This document shows, piece by piece, positions 22,773-31,714 of a stretch of 59,136 nt of DNA (the stretch's first letter is position 1; every line of letters starts with the position of its first letter). The notes under the pieces were generated by a model. That model saw only the letters and a list, made by a program, of their open reading frames with translations. It was not told where the DNA came from and did no database searches. The DNA comes from Candidatus Nomurabacteria bacterium (lineage in GTDB: Bacteria > Patescibacteriota > Minisyncoccia > Phycocordibacterales > UBA1006), in NCBI GenBank assembly GCA_943357975.1, contig CALRGS010000001.1, positions 1 through 59,136 on the forward strand, given 5' to 3'. Made by a program: the position numbers and the translations under genes.

Positions 22773-22889
22773 TTAACCCTGACGTGCCTTGTGACGAGGG
22801 TTTTTCTTGTTAATGCGATACAAACGACCTTTTCGTCGAACAATGATATCGTCCGCGCTAATTTTTTTGATTGATGATCGAATTTTCAT
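22773..22889 (-). CDS. rpmJ: 50S ribosomal protein bL36, cysteine-free form
   Basis: This 38-residue gene starts MKIRSSIKKISADDIIVRRK and ends NKKNPRHKARQG, matching bL36 in length, in the start MK(V/I)R-S-KK and in the ending NP(R/K)HK-RQG. The usual zinc ligands CxxC...C...H are all replaced (SADD where CxxC is expected), so this is the zinc-independent form. It lies between infA and rpsM as expected. Confidence 0.93.
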   Translation of the reverse strand: MKIRSSIKKISADDIIVRRKGRLYRINKKNPRHKARQG

Positions 22890-22992
22890 GATCGGTATCT
22901 TTGGTGCTAATAATTATTAATGATTGCCATTCCAACTTCTTGCAAGAGATTGGATGACCAGAATAGCTGACAAAACATAACAAGAGGGCTTT

Positions 22993-23208
22993 TTAAGCTC
23001 TCTTCACAATTCTTCCTTTTCCCCCGTAAGGTTCTAGGAGCACATGAACGGTGTCACCGATCAAAACCTTGATTCGATGGAGTTTCATTTTGCCTGAAAG
23101 GTACGCAACTTGTACGTTACCATCTTGAAATCGCACCCGAAACATTGCGTTTGGGAGCGCTTCGAGGACTTCTGCTGTTACGATGTTTTTCTCATCTGTT
23201 TGTACCAT
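22993..23208 (-). CDS. infA: Translation initiation factor IF-1
   Basis: This 71-residue OB-fold protein matches IF-1: VTAEVLEALPNAMFRVRFQDG, YLSGKMKLHRIKVLIGD and GGKGRIVKR. ATG 23208 is chosen; an in-frame start 24 bases upstream would place the leader in the coding region. IF-1 blocks the A site during initiation. It heads the operon to rpsI, behind a strong promoter. Confidence 0.95.
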   Translation of the reverse strand: MVQTDEKNIVTAEVLEALPNAMFRVRFQDGNVQVAYLSGKMKLHRIKVLIGDTVHVLLEPYGGKGRIVKRA

Positions 23209-23223
23209 GTGCAGTAATTGGCA

Positions 23224-23252
23224 TCTTAGCAAAGATATAAAGTCCTGTCAAC
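23224..23252 (-). promoter_or_regulatory. Promoter of the infA-rpsI operon
   Basis: TTGACA (23247-23252), 17 bases, TAAGAT (23224-23229), also with TGC before the -10; the ATG follows after 15 bases. Confidence 0.75.
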
Positions 23253-23381
23253 TGATTACGACTTATCCACAGTAAAAAAGCTTGGAATACAACGGTTTCT
23301 CGGGTTGGACAAGTTCCATTTTCAAGTCAAGGGGCAAAATTGTCACTTTTCCCCAATGAAATAAGGCCTCTTTTCACTAAA

Positions 23382-23412
23382 ATAGCCCGGTTTGCGTAGC
23401 AAACCGGGCTAT
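23382..23412. terminator. Hairpin near the 3' end of the membrane protein gene
   Basis: ATAGCCCGGTTT and AAACCGGGCTAT, perfect 12-base arms around GCGTAGC. It lies just after the stop of the minus gene ending at 23416. A T run is lacking, so terminator function is likely but not certain. Confidence 0.6.
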
Positions 23413-23415
23413 CCA

Positions 23416-23964
23416 TCAAAGATGATTTGAATCTTCCATTCCATTAATTTCCCTGAGGAAACGCATCATACTACCAAATCCACCAATTCCTTTGTTGATT
23501 AAAAAATTCAACAAAGGCACACCGTTCATGATACCGGCAAACCAGTAAAATCCATAAACCCAGTAAGACTGGAGTGCAAAAATGCCGATAAACAACATCA
23601 GGATTGGGGTAAGCATGATGGGTACTACCCAAAATTTTTCCTCAGCAATTTTTTCACCGAGAAAAAAATTAATAGTTGGTCCGTTATTTTTACCAAATTC
23701 CCAAACATCCATAAAGCCGGCCAATCCTAATGCTATCACGAATGCAGGGAAGCCTGCCTCTGGGGAACCTGCTCCAAGTGGGCCGCGAAAAAATAGATAG
23801 AAAAATGGACCTGTAAGTAAACCGACCATGCAGGTGTACATGATCATGAGCGAACCTACGCCATGCTCTGCAAGCAACGACTTCTTCCATCTGTAGACTA
23901 TGAAGGTAAATACAAACAAAGTAATAACTGCAATAGTAGACGAGGCATCAATTTCTGGTGACAT
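23416..23964 (-). CDS. Membrane protein, unknown
   Basis: This 182-residue protein has about five hydrophobic segments, starting with TIAVITLFVFTFIVYRW at residues 10-26 and including MIMYTCMVGLLTGPFFYLFF, FPAFVIALGLAGFM and VVPIMLTPILMLFIGIFAL. ATG 23964 (MSPEID) is preferred over an upstream alternative because a -10-like TAAAAT lies eight bases before it. No family recognised; it stands alone with its own hairpin. Confidence 0.6.
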   Translation of the reverse strand: MSPEIDASSTIAVITLFVFTFIVYRWKKSLLAEHGVGSLMIMYTCMVGLLTGPFFYLFFRGPLGAGSPEAGFPAFVIALGLAGFMDVWEFGKNNGPTINFFLGEKIAEEKFWVVPIMLTPILMLFIGIFALQSYWVYGFYWFAGIMNGVPLLNFLINKGIGGFGSMMRFLREINGMEDSNHL

Positions 23965-24024
23965 GGTATGTAATTTTAAGGTTTTCGAAATATGTTTAAA
24001 AAAACAATACCACAAAAGTACTCC

Positions 24025-25272
24025 CTAGTCTACTACTTCTACATCATCTGAACTTACTGGTAATACCCTCCTCCAGAATGGCCTCATGTTAATTTTATAT
24101 GCATCTATCTCTTGCGTTTGACTCATATATTTTTTAACATCCTTCCGTGAAAGGCCCAAGACCTTCTCCTTGATTATTTTCGTATCAAGTAATCCAAACA
24201 CTATCGGGGTTCCTGTAATGCGAACCTGCATCTTCTGTGGAATTGGCTGTCCTGCAACAATATTATTTACCATCGCTGTTGCACCAGCAAAACTTTTCAA
24301 GGTGAGGCTGAGGTCTTTTTGAGTTCCCAAACTATTCCCCATGGCTCGGGCAATATCACTACGGTTTACTACCAAAATAGTAACGGTCTGACTCGCAATA
24401 ACATGAACCCCATCCTCATGCTTGGGATCTAACGTGATTGAAACAGGATTTTCAGGAAGCGTGAGTGGTAATGCGATCATAGTATCTGGAACTTGTTCAG
24501 AAAGTCGCGCGATCAATGTTTGGTTATTTGAAAATTCTTTTTTCAGACTTTCTGTCATTGCGGTAATCATTGTAGGGTCACCTACAGCATCAGCATCACT
24601 AGTCCCCCCAGCCATTTCTGTCACCGAATGCATAGTAATACCCGTTAATGTTTTTGAGGGTTTTGAAAAAGTAAAATCATCCAATCCATTATTCCCATCT
24701 GCACCAGCCTCTACCGCAGTTACAACCACATCAATTTGTCCTGGGTTTTTTGCGCCCTTGGGTGGAATGGTACTCGTTTTTAAAACGGTATATTTTTTAC
24801 CAGTACTTGAAACAATCTCTGTTTTTGCAGGAATAGTTTTTACGCTCGTATTTGTATTAAAAAATTTCACGGTACCAGATGCTTTTACTTCACTCATTGC
24901 ACGACCGATACTTGGCACCACTTTTTCGCTGGTAAATGTTTTGGTAGCGGTCCCGAAAAAGACTCCTGCGTTATGAGTTTGTGTAAGATTGATAGTAGCA
25001 TCAACTGGTCCAGTAAATTGTTTTGGTGTTACCACAACTTCTGCATGGGTAAATAGTCCTCCAACTCCAACAACGAGCGCCAGTAGACATACTATCGCAA
25101 CTCCCCATAGTAAACATCCCGAACGATTACGTACGGGTCGTTCCTGGTCATTGAACATAATCAGATCTTCTTCTAATTGGAGTACAGGTTCAGGCGCCCT
25201 CAAAACCTGCTTTTTTACGACAGTTTTTTTTACTCCAACCATATCGCTCATGACACGATTCTTCTTATCCAT
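24025..25272 (-). CDS. Baseplate J-like membrane-anchored protein
   Basis: This 415-residue protein has a cytoplasmic N terminus of about 55 residues, one membrane segment (CLLWGVAIVCLLALVVGVGGL) and a large outside part with the pattern SGTVKFFNTNTSVKTIPAKTEI...GQIDVVVTAVEAGADGNNG, which resembles the baseplate J/gp47-like proteins often annotated in Patescibacteria. No phage genes are nearby, so a cell-surface role is more likely. Its start overlaps the end of the upstream actin-fold gene by eight bases, so they are translationally coupled and probably act together. Confidence 0.6.
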   Translation of the reverse strand: MDKKNRVMSDMVGVKKTVVKKQVLRAPEPVLQLEEDLIMFNDQERPVRNRSGCLLWGVAIVCLLALVVGVGGLFTHAEVVVTPKQFTGPVDATINLTQTHNAGVFFGTATKTFTSEKVVPSIGRAMSEVKASGTVKFFNTNTSVKTIPAKTEIVSSTGKKYTVLKTSTIPPKGAKNPGQIDVVVTAVEAGADGNNGLDDFTFSKPSKTLTGITMHSVTEMAGGTSDADAVGDPTMITAMTESLKKEFSNNQTLIARLSEQVPDTMIALPLTLPENPVSITLDPKHEDGVHVIASQTVTILVVNRSDIARAMGNSLGTQKDLSLTLKSFAGATAMVNNIVAGQPIPQKMQVRITGTPIVFGLLDTKIIKEKVLGLSRKDVKKYMSQTQEIDAYKINMRPFWRRVLPVSSDDVEVVD

Positions 25273-26416
25273 AATTTTCAAGTGCTGCTAAAATCGCAAG
25301 TGAGAGAGGAATATTTTTAATTCGTGCCTCATGGGTGTAAACAATGTGCTCATTAAACATATCGCGATGAGGAATAACCACCGAAGACTCTGTGTCTGCT
25401 TCCAAAAATGGCCTCAGGATTGAAATCCATGCGGGACTCGCGATCAAAAATACTGGACCAGGGATATTCCCTACTTGTTTTTTAATGCGAAGAATACCCA
25501 GGCGAATTTCGCTACTCAAATTTTTATAAGCAGCTTCAATTCGTTTGTAATAAATATCTCGTTCATGTTCAAGGAGTTTTTCGTCACTTGCAAATTTCAT
25601 TACTGATGCAACATGTGCATGATTTACTCCGAACAAATACGCAATCGCGTCTTCAAATTCAGCGAGTCCATTATTTATTTTTTCTGAATGACCCAGGACT
25701 CCTTGATCAAACAATGAGAGGGTTGATGATATCCCACCTACGGTGAATACCGATGCATTACTTTGGTGTTTAACCAGGTTCGAGAGAGTTCCTTCCATGC
25801 TCATAAATGAAATATCGACACGATGAAAAACATCCGCATAAGCTCCCATAATCATTTCAATAATATATGCAGGTGCAAGCGAAGTACTCACATGAAGTTC
25901 CACAGATTTTGCAAGCATCCCCAACGGACTTGGGACAGGATATCCATTGATCGTAGCCCTTGGTTGAGTGCTGTGCATAATTCCCCATTCTTGATCCTTG
26001 GCATAGTCCCGGACCGCTTCCTGTTCAAATAATCGCGAATCACGAAGCACTGCTTCATCAATAATTTTCTGAGTAATTTTAAACGGTTTTGGTTTTTCAA
26101 TATTAAGAGCACGAGTCTTTGTCATTGACCAAGGTTCACCTACAACACAGACAATCTTGTCATAATTCCCGTGTATCATACGACACTTCTCGAGTACTTT
26201 TTTAATTTCAATTTCTACCAAGTATTCAAACCCCTCGTTCCCATTGGCACGATGATGCGGGACTTTTTCCTCACACGAAAACAATACGATGGGTTTCGCC
26301 ACCGCACCTTCACGGTGATACGTTCGCACTACTGCAGCGGTCACCGAGTAACTAGTTACCACCAGCACGCACAGTGTTTGTTCTTCCTTGAGTTTGTTCT
26401 GGAGAAAAGAAAACAT
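25265..26416 (-). CDS. Actin/PilM-like ATPase-fold protein
   Basis: This 383-residue protein has the outline of the FtsA/PilM actin-like group: an N-terminal strand pair (LCVLVVTSYSVTAAVV), a SHS2-like middle with DISFMSMEGTLSNLV, a glycine turn in FTVGGISSTLSLFDQG, and EFEDAIAYLFGV before a helical part. Classic phosphate loops are weak, so nucleotide binding is uncertain. It is coupled to the baseplate-J-like membrane protein and may be its cytoplasmic partner. Start ATG 26416 follows TATACT by six bases, a leaderless arrangement. Confidence 0.45.
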   Translation of the reverse strand: MFSFLQNKLKEEQTLCVLVVTSYSVTAAVVRTYHREGAVAKPIVLFSCEEKVPHHRANGNEGFEYLVEIEIKKVLEKCRMIHGNYDKIVCVVGEPWSMTKTRALNIEKPKPFKITQKIIDEAVLRDSRLFEQEAVRDYAKDQEWGIMHSTQPRATINGYPVPSPLGMLAKSVELHVSTSLAPAYIIEMIMGAYADVFHRVDISFMSMEGTLSNLVKHQSNASVFTVGGISSTLSLFDQGVLGHSEKINNGLAEFEDAIAYLFGVNHAHVASVMKFASDEKLLEHERDIYYKRIEAAYKNLSSEIRLGILRIKKQVGNIPGPVFLIASPAWISILRPFLEADTESSVVIPHRDMFNEHIVYTHEARIKNIPLSLAILAALENYG

Positions 26417-26439
26417 GTATATAGTATAAACCAGTATGC

Positions 26440-26468
26440 TTGACATGGGAAGGGTTTGGGCGTAATGT
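26440..26468 (+). promoter_or_regulatory. Promoter of the 138-residue gene
   Basis: TTGACA (26440-26445), 17 bases, TAATGT (26463-26468); the start codon is 25 bases downstream. Back to back with the leaderless promoter of the minus gene at 26416. Confidence 0.6.
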
Positions 26469-26493
26469 CTGAGTAAATCAAAACAAGAATGCT

Positions 26494-26910
26494 ATGAGTA
26501 AAAAACTGACTTTATCTATGAACCCCAGTATAGAAAAACTATGGGCTACAAATTTAAAATTGATTGTTGGGCAACTACAGGTACACTTCGGGAAAGATTT
26601 CATCATAACTTATGAAAACGGTTTTTCACGATCAGCAGGAACCCTTCTTTGGATTAATGGAAAGGAATCAACCAGAAAGACCCTCGAGGACAGAGGATGT
26701 GCACGTTGGGTTAATGTGAAAATTGATCATTTCCGTAATGAAAAAACCACCCTGGAAACAGTTGTAACGCTTTGTCATCCCGTAGAAAAAAACATCTCTC
26801 GAAGACTTCAAACGAAATATCTGCTGAGCAAAAGACTCCAAAATGCAATTACGTCATTTATTACAGATGGTAGGTCCGAAAAATTACTAGGAATCATTGG
26901 ATCTGGATGA
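26494..26910 (+). CDS. Hypothetical 138-residue protein
   Basis: No family recognised. The protein is basic, soluble and mixed alpha/beta (LKLIVGQLQVHFGKDFIITY, KTTLETVVTLCHPVEK), ending in a helix LLSKRLQNAITSFI. It has its own sigma-70 promoter and a strong terminator right after, so it is a single-gene unit between the actin-like gene and alaS. Confidence 0.55.
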   Translation: MSKKLTLSMNPSIEKLWATNLKLIVGQLQVHFGKDFIITYENGFSRSAGTLLWINGKESTRKTLEDRGCARWVNVKIDHFRNEKTTLETVVTLCHPVEKNISRRLQTKYLLSKRLQNAITSFITDGRSEKLLGIIGSG

Positions 26911-26912
26911 CA

Positions 26913-26945
26913 ACAAAAAAGCCCTGCTTTCGTGGGGCTTTTTTA
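26913..26945. terminator. Terminator between the 138-residue gene and alaS
   Basis: AAAAAAGCCC-TGCTTTCGT-GGGCTTTTTT, usable from both convergent genes. Confidence 0.85.
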
Positions 26946-26953
26946 TTATGAAA

Positions 26954-28696
26954 TTATTCAATCACTGCCTTAATTCTTCGCACCCCCGCACTACTTGCCT
27001 CTTCTTTTTGAATCTTGAATTTTCCAATTTCAGACGTATTGGTCACATGGGGGCCTCCACAGAACTCCTTGGATACATATTCATCGTTAGTATTTTGAAT
27101 CGTATACACAGAAACAATATCTGGATACTTCGCGCCGAATTCCATTTCTGCACCAAGCTTCTCGGCTTCCTCGCGAGGCATTTCTCGGCGCACTACGGGA
27201 AGTTTTGCTTCAATCCAAGAATTTACTAATGTTTCAACTTTCTGTAATTCTTCTGGGGTAACCTTACGATCAAAACTAAAATCCATACGGAGGCGTTCTT
27301 CGGTAATATTACTTCCTCGTTGGTGAATATTTTTATCAACCACTTCTTGTAATGCAGCAAGGAGTAAGTGATGGGCGGTGTGCAATTTCACCGTTGCTTC
27401 ATTGGTATTTGCCAAACCTCCCTTAAATTTTTGTTCTGAGCCGGAACGAGAAAGGTCTTGGTGAGCTTTCATTTTTACATCAAAATCTGCACGATCAATT
27501 GCAATTCCTTTTTCCTTTGCAAGCTCTTCGGTTAATTCGATTGGGAAACCATACGTTGTCGCCAAGAGGAATGGGTCTACGCCTTTTTCGAATTCTTTAA
27601 GTCCTGCATCAAGGGTCTTAGTAAATTTGGTTACCTCTTGATTGAAAATTTCAGAAATCTTGTTTTTTTCTATGTTGTAAATCGACTCGTACTTCTCAGT
27701 AATTGCACTAATTACTTGAGTATAACTTTCTTGAGAAAGTCCGAGCTGTCCTACTCGAAAGGCAGCCCTTCGAATAATTCGACGAAGCACATATCCTCGA
27801 TCTTTGTTTGATGGGAAAACACCATCCGCAATCATAAATGTTGCCGTTCTCAAATGATCCGTAATAATTCGAGCTGAACGCTCGCCATAGTTCACAGACC
27901 CTGATTTCACCATCTCCATAACACCTGACAATATGTCCGTATCATACGCTGTATTTTTTCCTTGCATCACTGCAGTAATACGTTCAAGTCCTGCACCAGT
28001 ATCCACATTCTTCTGAGAAAGCTTACCAATGACCTTGCCATCCTTTTTCTCATACTCCATAAACACATCGTTCCAAATTTCAATAAAGGTCTCCTTTTTT
28101 ACTTGTTCAACAAAAGACTCCTTAGAAATTTCTTGTCCGAGAAAATCACCATTCATATCATAAAACATTTCAGAGCACGGACCACATGGACCATTATCCC
28201 CTGGACTCCACCAATTATCCTCCGCAGGTAATGCAAAAATACGATGCTCAGGAATTCCGAGACTCATCCAAATGTCTTTTGATTCTTGATCAAACGGAGC
28301 ATTTTCATCGCCTTCAAAGAGAGTTACTGCGAGCCGCGCAGGATCAAGCCCAAGACCTTCTTCCTTACTAGTCAAGAATTCATAACTCCAAGAAATTGCT
28401 TCTTGTTTAAAATAGTCTCCTAATGACCAGTTCCCCAACATTTCAAAAAATGAAAAGTGTCGATTATCACCAATATCTTCGAGATCCCCTGTTCGTACAC
28501 ATTTCTGACAACTAGCAAGGCGTGCCCCTAGTGGATGTTTCTGTCCCATGAGATACGGAACGAGTGGCTGCATTCCTGCAGTATTAAAAAGCACCGAAGG
28601 ATCATTTTCTGGGACAAGACTCGCGCTTGGCAAAATCGCATGCCCTCGCTTGGCAAAGAAATCAAGGAATCGCTTACGTATTTCAGAACTCGTCAT
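26954..28696 (-). CDS. alaS: Alanine-tRNA ligase, compact form
   Basis: This 580-residue enzyme has the class II catalytic domain (MTSSEIRKRFLDFFAKRGHAILPSASL shortened to its motifs: FFAKRGH, NTAGMQPLVPYLMG, CGPCSEMFYD) and the editing domain with HTAHHLLLAAL and CGGPHVTNTSEIG, whose His and Cys bind zinc. The C-terminal C-Ala domain found in the roughly 875-residue E. coli enzyme is absent, leaving a monomeric minimal form as seen in small genomes. It charges tRNA-Ala and removes mis-charged Ser and Gly. The promoter is probably TGC-TAAAGT nine bases before ATG. Confidence 0.95.
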   Translation of the reverse strand: MTSSEIRKRFLDFFAKRGHAILPSASLVPENDPSVLFNTAGMQPLVPYLMGQKHPLGARLASCQKCVRTGDLEDIGDNRHFSFFEMLGNWSLGDYFKQEAISWSYEFLTSKEEGLGLDPARLAVTLFEGDENAPFDQESKDIWMSLGIPEHRIFALPAEDNWWSPGDNGPCGPCSEMFYDMNGDFLGQEISKESFVEQVKKETFIEIWNDVFMEYEKKDGKVIGKLSQKNVDTGAGLERITAVMQGKNTAYDTDILSGVMEMVKSGSVNYGERSARIITDHLRTATFMIADGVFPSNKDRGYVLRRIIRRAAFRVGQLGLSQESYTQVISAITEKYESIYNIEKNKISEIFNQEVTKFTKTLDAGLKEFEKGVDPFLLATTYGFPIELTEELAKEKGIAIDRADFDVKMKAHQDLSRSGSEQKFKGGLANTNEATVKLHTAHHLLLAALQEVVDKNIHQRGSNITEERLRMDFSFDRKVTPEELQKVETLVNSWIEAKLPVVRREMPREEAEKLGAEMEFGAKYPDIVSVYTIQNTNDEYVSKEFCGGPHVTNTSEIGKFKIQKEEASSAGVRRIKAVIE

Positions 28697-28725
28697 AATA
28701 GGTCTACTTTAGCAGATTTTGAGCA

Positions 28726-28756
28726 ATAAAAAAAGCGCTCGCTAGACGCTTTTAAA
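28726..28756 (-). terminator. Terminator after the 128-residue gene
   Basis: AAAGCG and CGCTTT pair, followed by T run on the minus strand; lies between the gene ending at 28787 and the alaS start. Confidence 0.6.
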
Positions 28757-28786
28757 ACCAAAGAACCAGGTCAGTAAGCCACATCA

Positions 28787-29173
28787 TCAAACCCTAACAC
28801 CTTCATTAATCCAAAGAACCAAACAGTGAAGCTCTGTATCTTCTTTGAATTTCACTAAGATACTGTTCCTTGTATTTTCATACACCGAGAAACTATCCCC
28901 CTTATGGTCAATTATGCCTGTTCCAAAAGTTACCAGCTGGAAACTTTCAAGATTGTTGAAAGGTTTTGGAGAAATAATACGATACAACTTATCTTTTTTG
29001 AAAGAAAACTTCTTTTCTATTATCATTTTTGTATCAAAAACTTCTATAAGAACAACGTCTTCTTCATTACCTCTCGTTTTTTCAAATAACTGATTCTGAC
29101 TAGTGATGATTTCGGCCTCTAAAGGAATCCTGCAGTATTTTCTAACCTCCTCTTCGTTAAAAATAATATCCAT
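28787..29173 (-). CDS. Hypothetical 128-residue protein
   Basis: No family recognised. The protein is acidic and rich in beta strands (DVVLIEVFDTKMIIEKKFSF, SFQLVTFGTGIIDHKG, NSILVKFKEDTELHCLVLWI), suggesting a small beta sandwich or barrel. It is a single-gene unit with its own terminator and a leader of roughly 60 bases. The two genes before the M3 peptidase, this one and the next, look like lineage-specific accessory genes. Confidence 0.5.
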   Translation of the reverse strand: MDIIFNEEEVRKYCRIPLEAEIITSQNQLFEKTRGNEEDVVLIEVFDTKMIIEKKFSFKKDKLYRIISPKPFNNLESFQLVTFGTGIIDHKGDSFSVYENTRNSILVKFKEDTELHCLVLWINEGVRV

Positions 29174-29277
29174 ATTGCGTGCTTTAAAATTTTTTAGAAA
29201 TCCCCTCTTCGCTCAGGTGTGCGTTTTGTTTTACGATACCATCTTACAACAAAAAAGCAAGGTTCCTCTGTTGTGGC

Positions 29278-29310
29278 AATAAAAAAGGTGCCAGTTTCCC
29301 AGCACCCCTC
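29278..29310 (-). terminator. Terminator after the 136-residue gene
   Basis: GGTGC pairs with GCACC around TGGGAAACTG, followed by six T on the minus strand. Confidence 0.75.
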
Positions 29311-29350
29311 GACACAGACCAATTCCGAGCGATCTGTATCACCTACGTAG

Positions 29351-29761
29351 TCACTTTTTTAATTCAGTAAGTTGAAAATTTGGGAAGTTTGTTCCGTCAA
29401 ATGGGATATGGAACACAATGGTTTCTAAAGTCTTACTCTCATCAGTACTATCCTCAATATAAAATTCACAACTGATGAACCTGTCTCCTTTCTCTGTAAT
29501 AACACGGACATCTGTGCGGTGCTTCTGCTTTGGTTTTGGTAGTGGTAAAGAGCCAGAAGAAGTCCCTAATGAACGGATGCGAAATGTATACACATTATTC
29601 ATAAACTTACCTGAAAGGACGTAGCCTTCGAGGAACTGCTTTACGAATAACACCTTTGCCTTGTCTTCTAATTTTTTGAAGTCGGCTTCATCTTCTGCGG
29701 TTTTTTCCATATTTTTTTTATTAATTCCTCTTTGCAAATCGCTGGCTGAGAAGTTTGCCAT
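29351..29761 (-). CDS. Hypothetical 136-residue protein
   Basis: No family recognised. A helical, charged N terminus (KKNMEKTAEDEADFKKLEDKAK) is followed by strands (NVYTFRIRSLG, TDVRVITEKGDRFISCEFYI, ETIVFHIPF). It starts at ATG 29761, eight bases after an extended -10 (TATGG-TATTAT), so leaderless; ATG 29710 is an alternative. Own terminator downstream. Confidence 0.5.
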   Translation of the reverse strand: MANFSASDLQRGINKKNMEKTAEDEADFKKLEDKAKVLFVKQFLEGYVLSGKFMNNVYTFRIRSLGTSSGSLPLPKPKQKHRTDVRVITEKGDRFISCEFYIEDSTDESKTLETIVFHIPFDGTNFPNFQLTELKK

Positions 29762-29823
29762 TTTCAAAAATAATACCATATTTAATCAAAAAAGCAAGGT
29801 TTCCCTTACTTTTTTTGAAAAAT

Positions 29824-31641
29824 CTATTTCTGCTTGGTGAGCCACTTTTTATATGTCGCTGCCATATCTTCAAAACTTTTCGCATTTGTGGCAACGACCT
29901 TCTTGCCATGAACCATTTTGATACTCGCATTAAGGCTCACTGGCTTCGTATAAGGTTTTACCTTTTTCATCTTTTCCACTCGCTCTTTGGCCACAGCAAT
30001 TCGTTGCGGAACTTTCATGGTTACATTTTTAACAAATGCTGCAGATGAAAGTTTCTTCCCCGTCGCAATCTTTACACACTCAGGAAAAGTTCTCGAAGAT
30101 CCCAGTTTCCACACATTCATCATTTCTTTACCAACATTCTTGTTATCTACAATATATCCATACTTGTTGTAGAAATATTCTCGCCACTGTGCCAGTGCAA
30201 GCTCAGCAAGTCCATATCCATGGTAGGAACAAGCACTCTCGAATGAATAAATATGAGGAACCCCCAGTAAACTTACTGAGTCTTCCGAGCGATCGAAAAA
30301 CTTTTTGTAGCACTGTTTTGCAATTTTAATTATTTTCTCTACGGTAAGGTTTTTAGTTTCGTAAGCTCTTCGCTCAAACTCCATCACATAATGAATCCCC
30401 ATCATATTAAGTGGAGCTAAGATTCCAATCTTTTCTACCTTGCGCACCATCAAGTCAAAGGGGTACGACACTCCTTGATCATTCTTCGCATACCGTGTTC
30501 GCCACTCGATACTTGAAAACATGGTGTCTAAAAACATACTCTGCGTTTCAGCCCAAGCAGTTGATGCTGGTGGATATTCCGTATTGATACATGCCTCGGT
30601 CTGAATTGAATTAATACGATCAGCTGCATGACCACCCTCGTGGAATAAGGTATGGAGTCCTTGGGCTCCGGAACCAACCTGGTTATACACCACATTGCAT
30701 GTAAAATTTGATGAGCCTTTGTGTATCACCCCACGCGCCTTGTACACGAGATTTGGATAATGACAAAATCCATTATTATATTTTCCATCTCGATCCAATA
30801 AATCAAGCTGTAGGTTCCCCGCCCTGTAATCAATACCTAGCGCAGAAAACGACCTCCCCCAACGTATCAGCGCATCATCGAATGGATAGTAAGGATCTTC
30901 TTCCTTAGTAAAGTTCCCTGCAAGCATGTACCCAGCGTTCCAGGGCTTACGCAGACCCTTCCATTCTTTTGCAGACTTCTCAAGTTTCCGAATATCGGCA
31001 AATGCGTATTTTGTTTTGTCATAAATTTCATCGAATAACTTAAACAGGTCTGATTTTTTCATCCCCTCTTCTGTTTCAAGTTTATAAGCATAAAAATCTT
31101 CGAAGCCAAGCTTCTGTGCAAATTTATTACGTAACCCAACAAGTTCCACATACTCATTCACATACTCCCCTGCTAATTTTTCTGTGGCCAAAAACAAAGC
31201 CTTGCGGAGGACTTCATTCGACTCTGTCCGAACCATCGCCCCCATTTTATTTTTTGAGGCTTTTACAAACTTTTTAGAAATAGGATCGATGTACCCTTCT
31301 CCTCGAGTTGTCTGCCCCTTATGAATTTTTGACTCAAGCTCATCGATTTCTTTTTTGATATCCAATACAGATTCTGGCATTTGATATTTAGAGAAAAACA
31401 GTTTCCAATAACCAAGGCGTTTTTTGTAATCGACTGATGCGGACTTGATATACCCATTTACCTGATCGGCCAAATTCCGATCTGCCCGAAATACGTCACG
31501 CGCACTCAGTGCTTTTTTCATTTTTTCATCTACCTTATGGTCACCCATATACGAAGCCCAAAACAGGCTCTCATACTCCGTATGCAACTTGGCACATGTT
31601 TCATTTAAATAATCTAAAAACTGAGAAATTTCTTTGTTCAT
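29824..31641 (-). CDS. M3 family oligoendopeptidase
   Basis: This 605-residue metallopeptidase has the zinc site H334-E-G-G-H338 (LFHEGGHAADRI) with the third ligand E365 in AWAETQSMF, followed by the typical HYVMEFERRAYE helix region. The long helical N-terminal half fits the M3 (thimet/PepF) fold, which degrades short peptides in the cytoplasm. ATG 31641 is preferred because the extended -10 TGT-TATAAT lies seven bases before it. It is the largest metabolic enzyme in this accessory stretch. Confidence 0.85.
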   Translation of the reverse strand: MNKEISQFLDYLNETCAKLHTEYESLFWASYMGDHKVDEKMKKALSARDVFRADRNLADQVNGYIKSASVDYKKRLGYWKLFFSKYQMPESVLDIKKEIDELESKIHKGQTTRGEGYIDPISKKFVKASKNKMGAMVRTESNEVLRKALFLATEKLAGEYVNEYVELVGLRNKFAQKLGFEDFYAYKLETEEGMKKSDLFKLFDEIYDKTKYAFADIRKLEKSAKEWKGLRKPWNAGYMLAGNFTKEEDPYYPFDDALIRWGRSFSALGIDYRAGNLQLDLLDRDGKYNNGFCHYPNLVYKARGVIHKGSSNFTCNVVYNQVGSGAQGLHTLFHEGGHAADRINSIQTEACINTEYPPASTAWAETQSMFLDTMFSSIEWRTRYAKNDQGVSYPFDLMVRKVEKIGILAPLNMMGIHYVMEFERRAYETKNLTVEKIIKIAKQCYKKFFDRSEDSVSLLGVPHIYSFESACSYHGYGLAELALAQWREYFYNKYGYIVDNKNVGKEMMNVWKLGSSRTFPECVKIATGKKLSSAAFVKNVTMKVPQRIAVAKERVEKMKKVKPYTKPVSLNASIKMVHGKKVVATNAKSFEDMAATYKKWLTKQK

Positions 31642-31670
31642 AGGGCTGATTATAACAGTTTTAGACAAGA

Positions 31671-31706
31671 AAAAAAGCGTTGCCGAGTACTCGACAACGC
31701 CCCATT
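31671..31706 (-). terminator. Terminator after the two-gene accessory operon
   Basis: GCGTTG-CGAGTACTCG-CAACGC type stem followed by a T run on the minus strand. Confidence 0.8.
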
Positions 31707-31714
31707 TTTAAGCT

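Noticed and set aside
24025..25272. Prophage or tailocin remnant suggested by the baseplate-J-like gene
   Set aside because: No other phage genes are nearby, and the protein has a membrane anchor and is coupled to an actin-fold gene.
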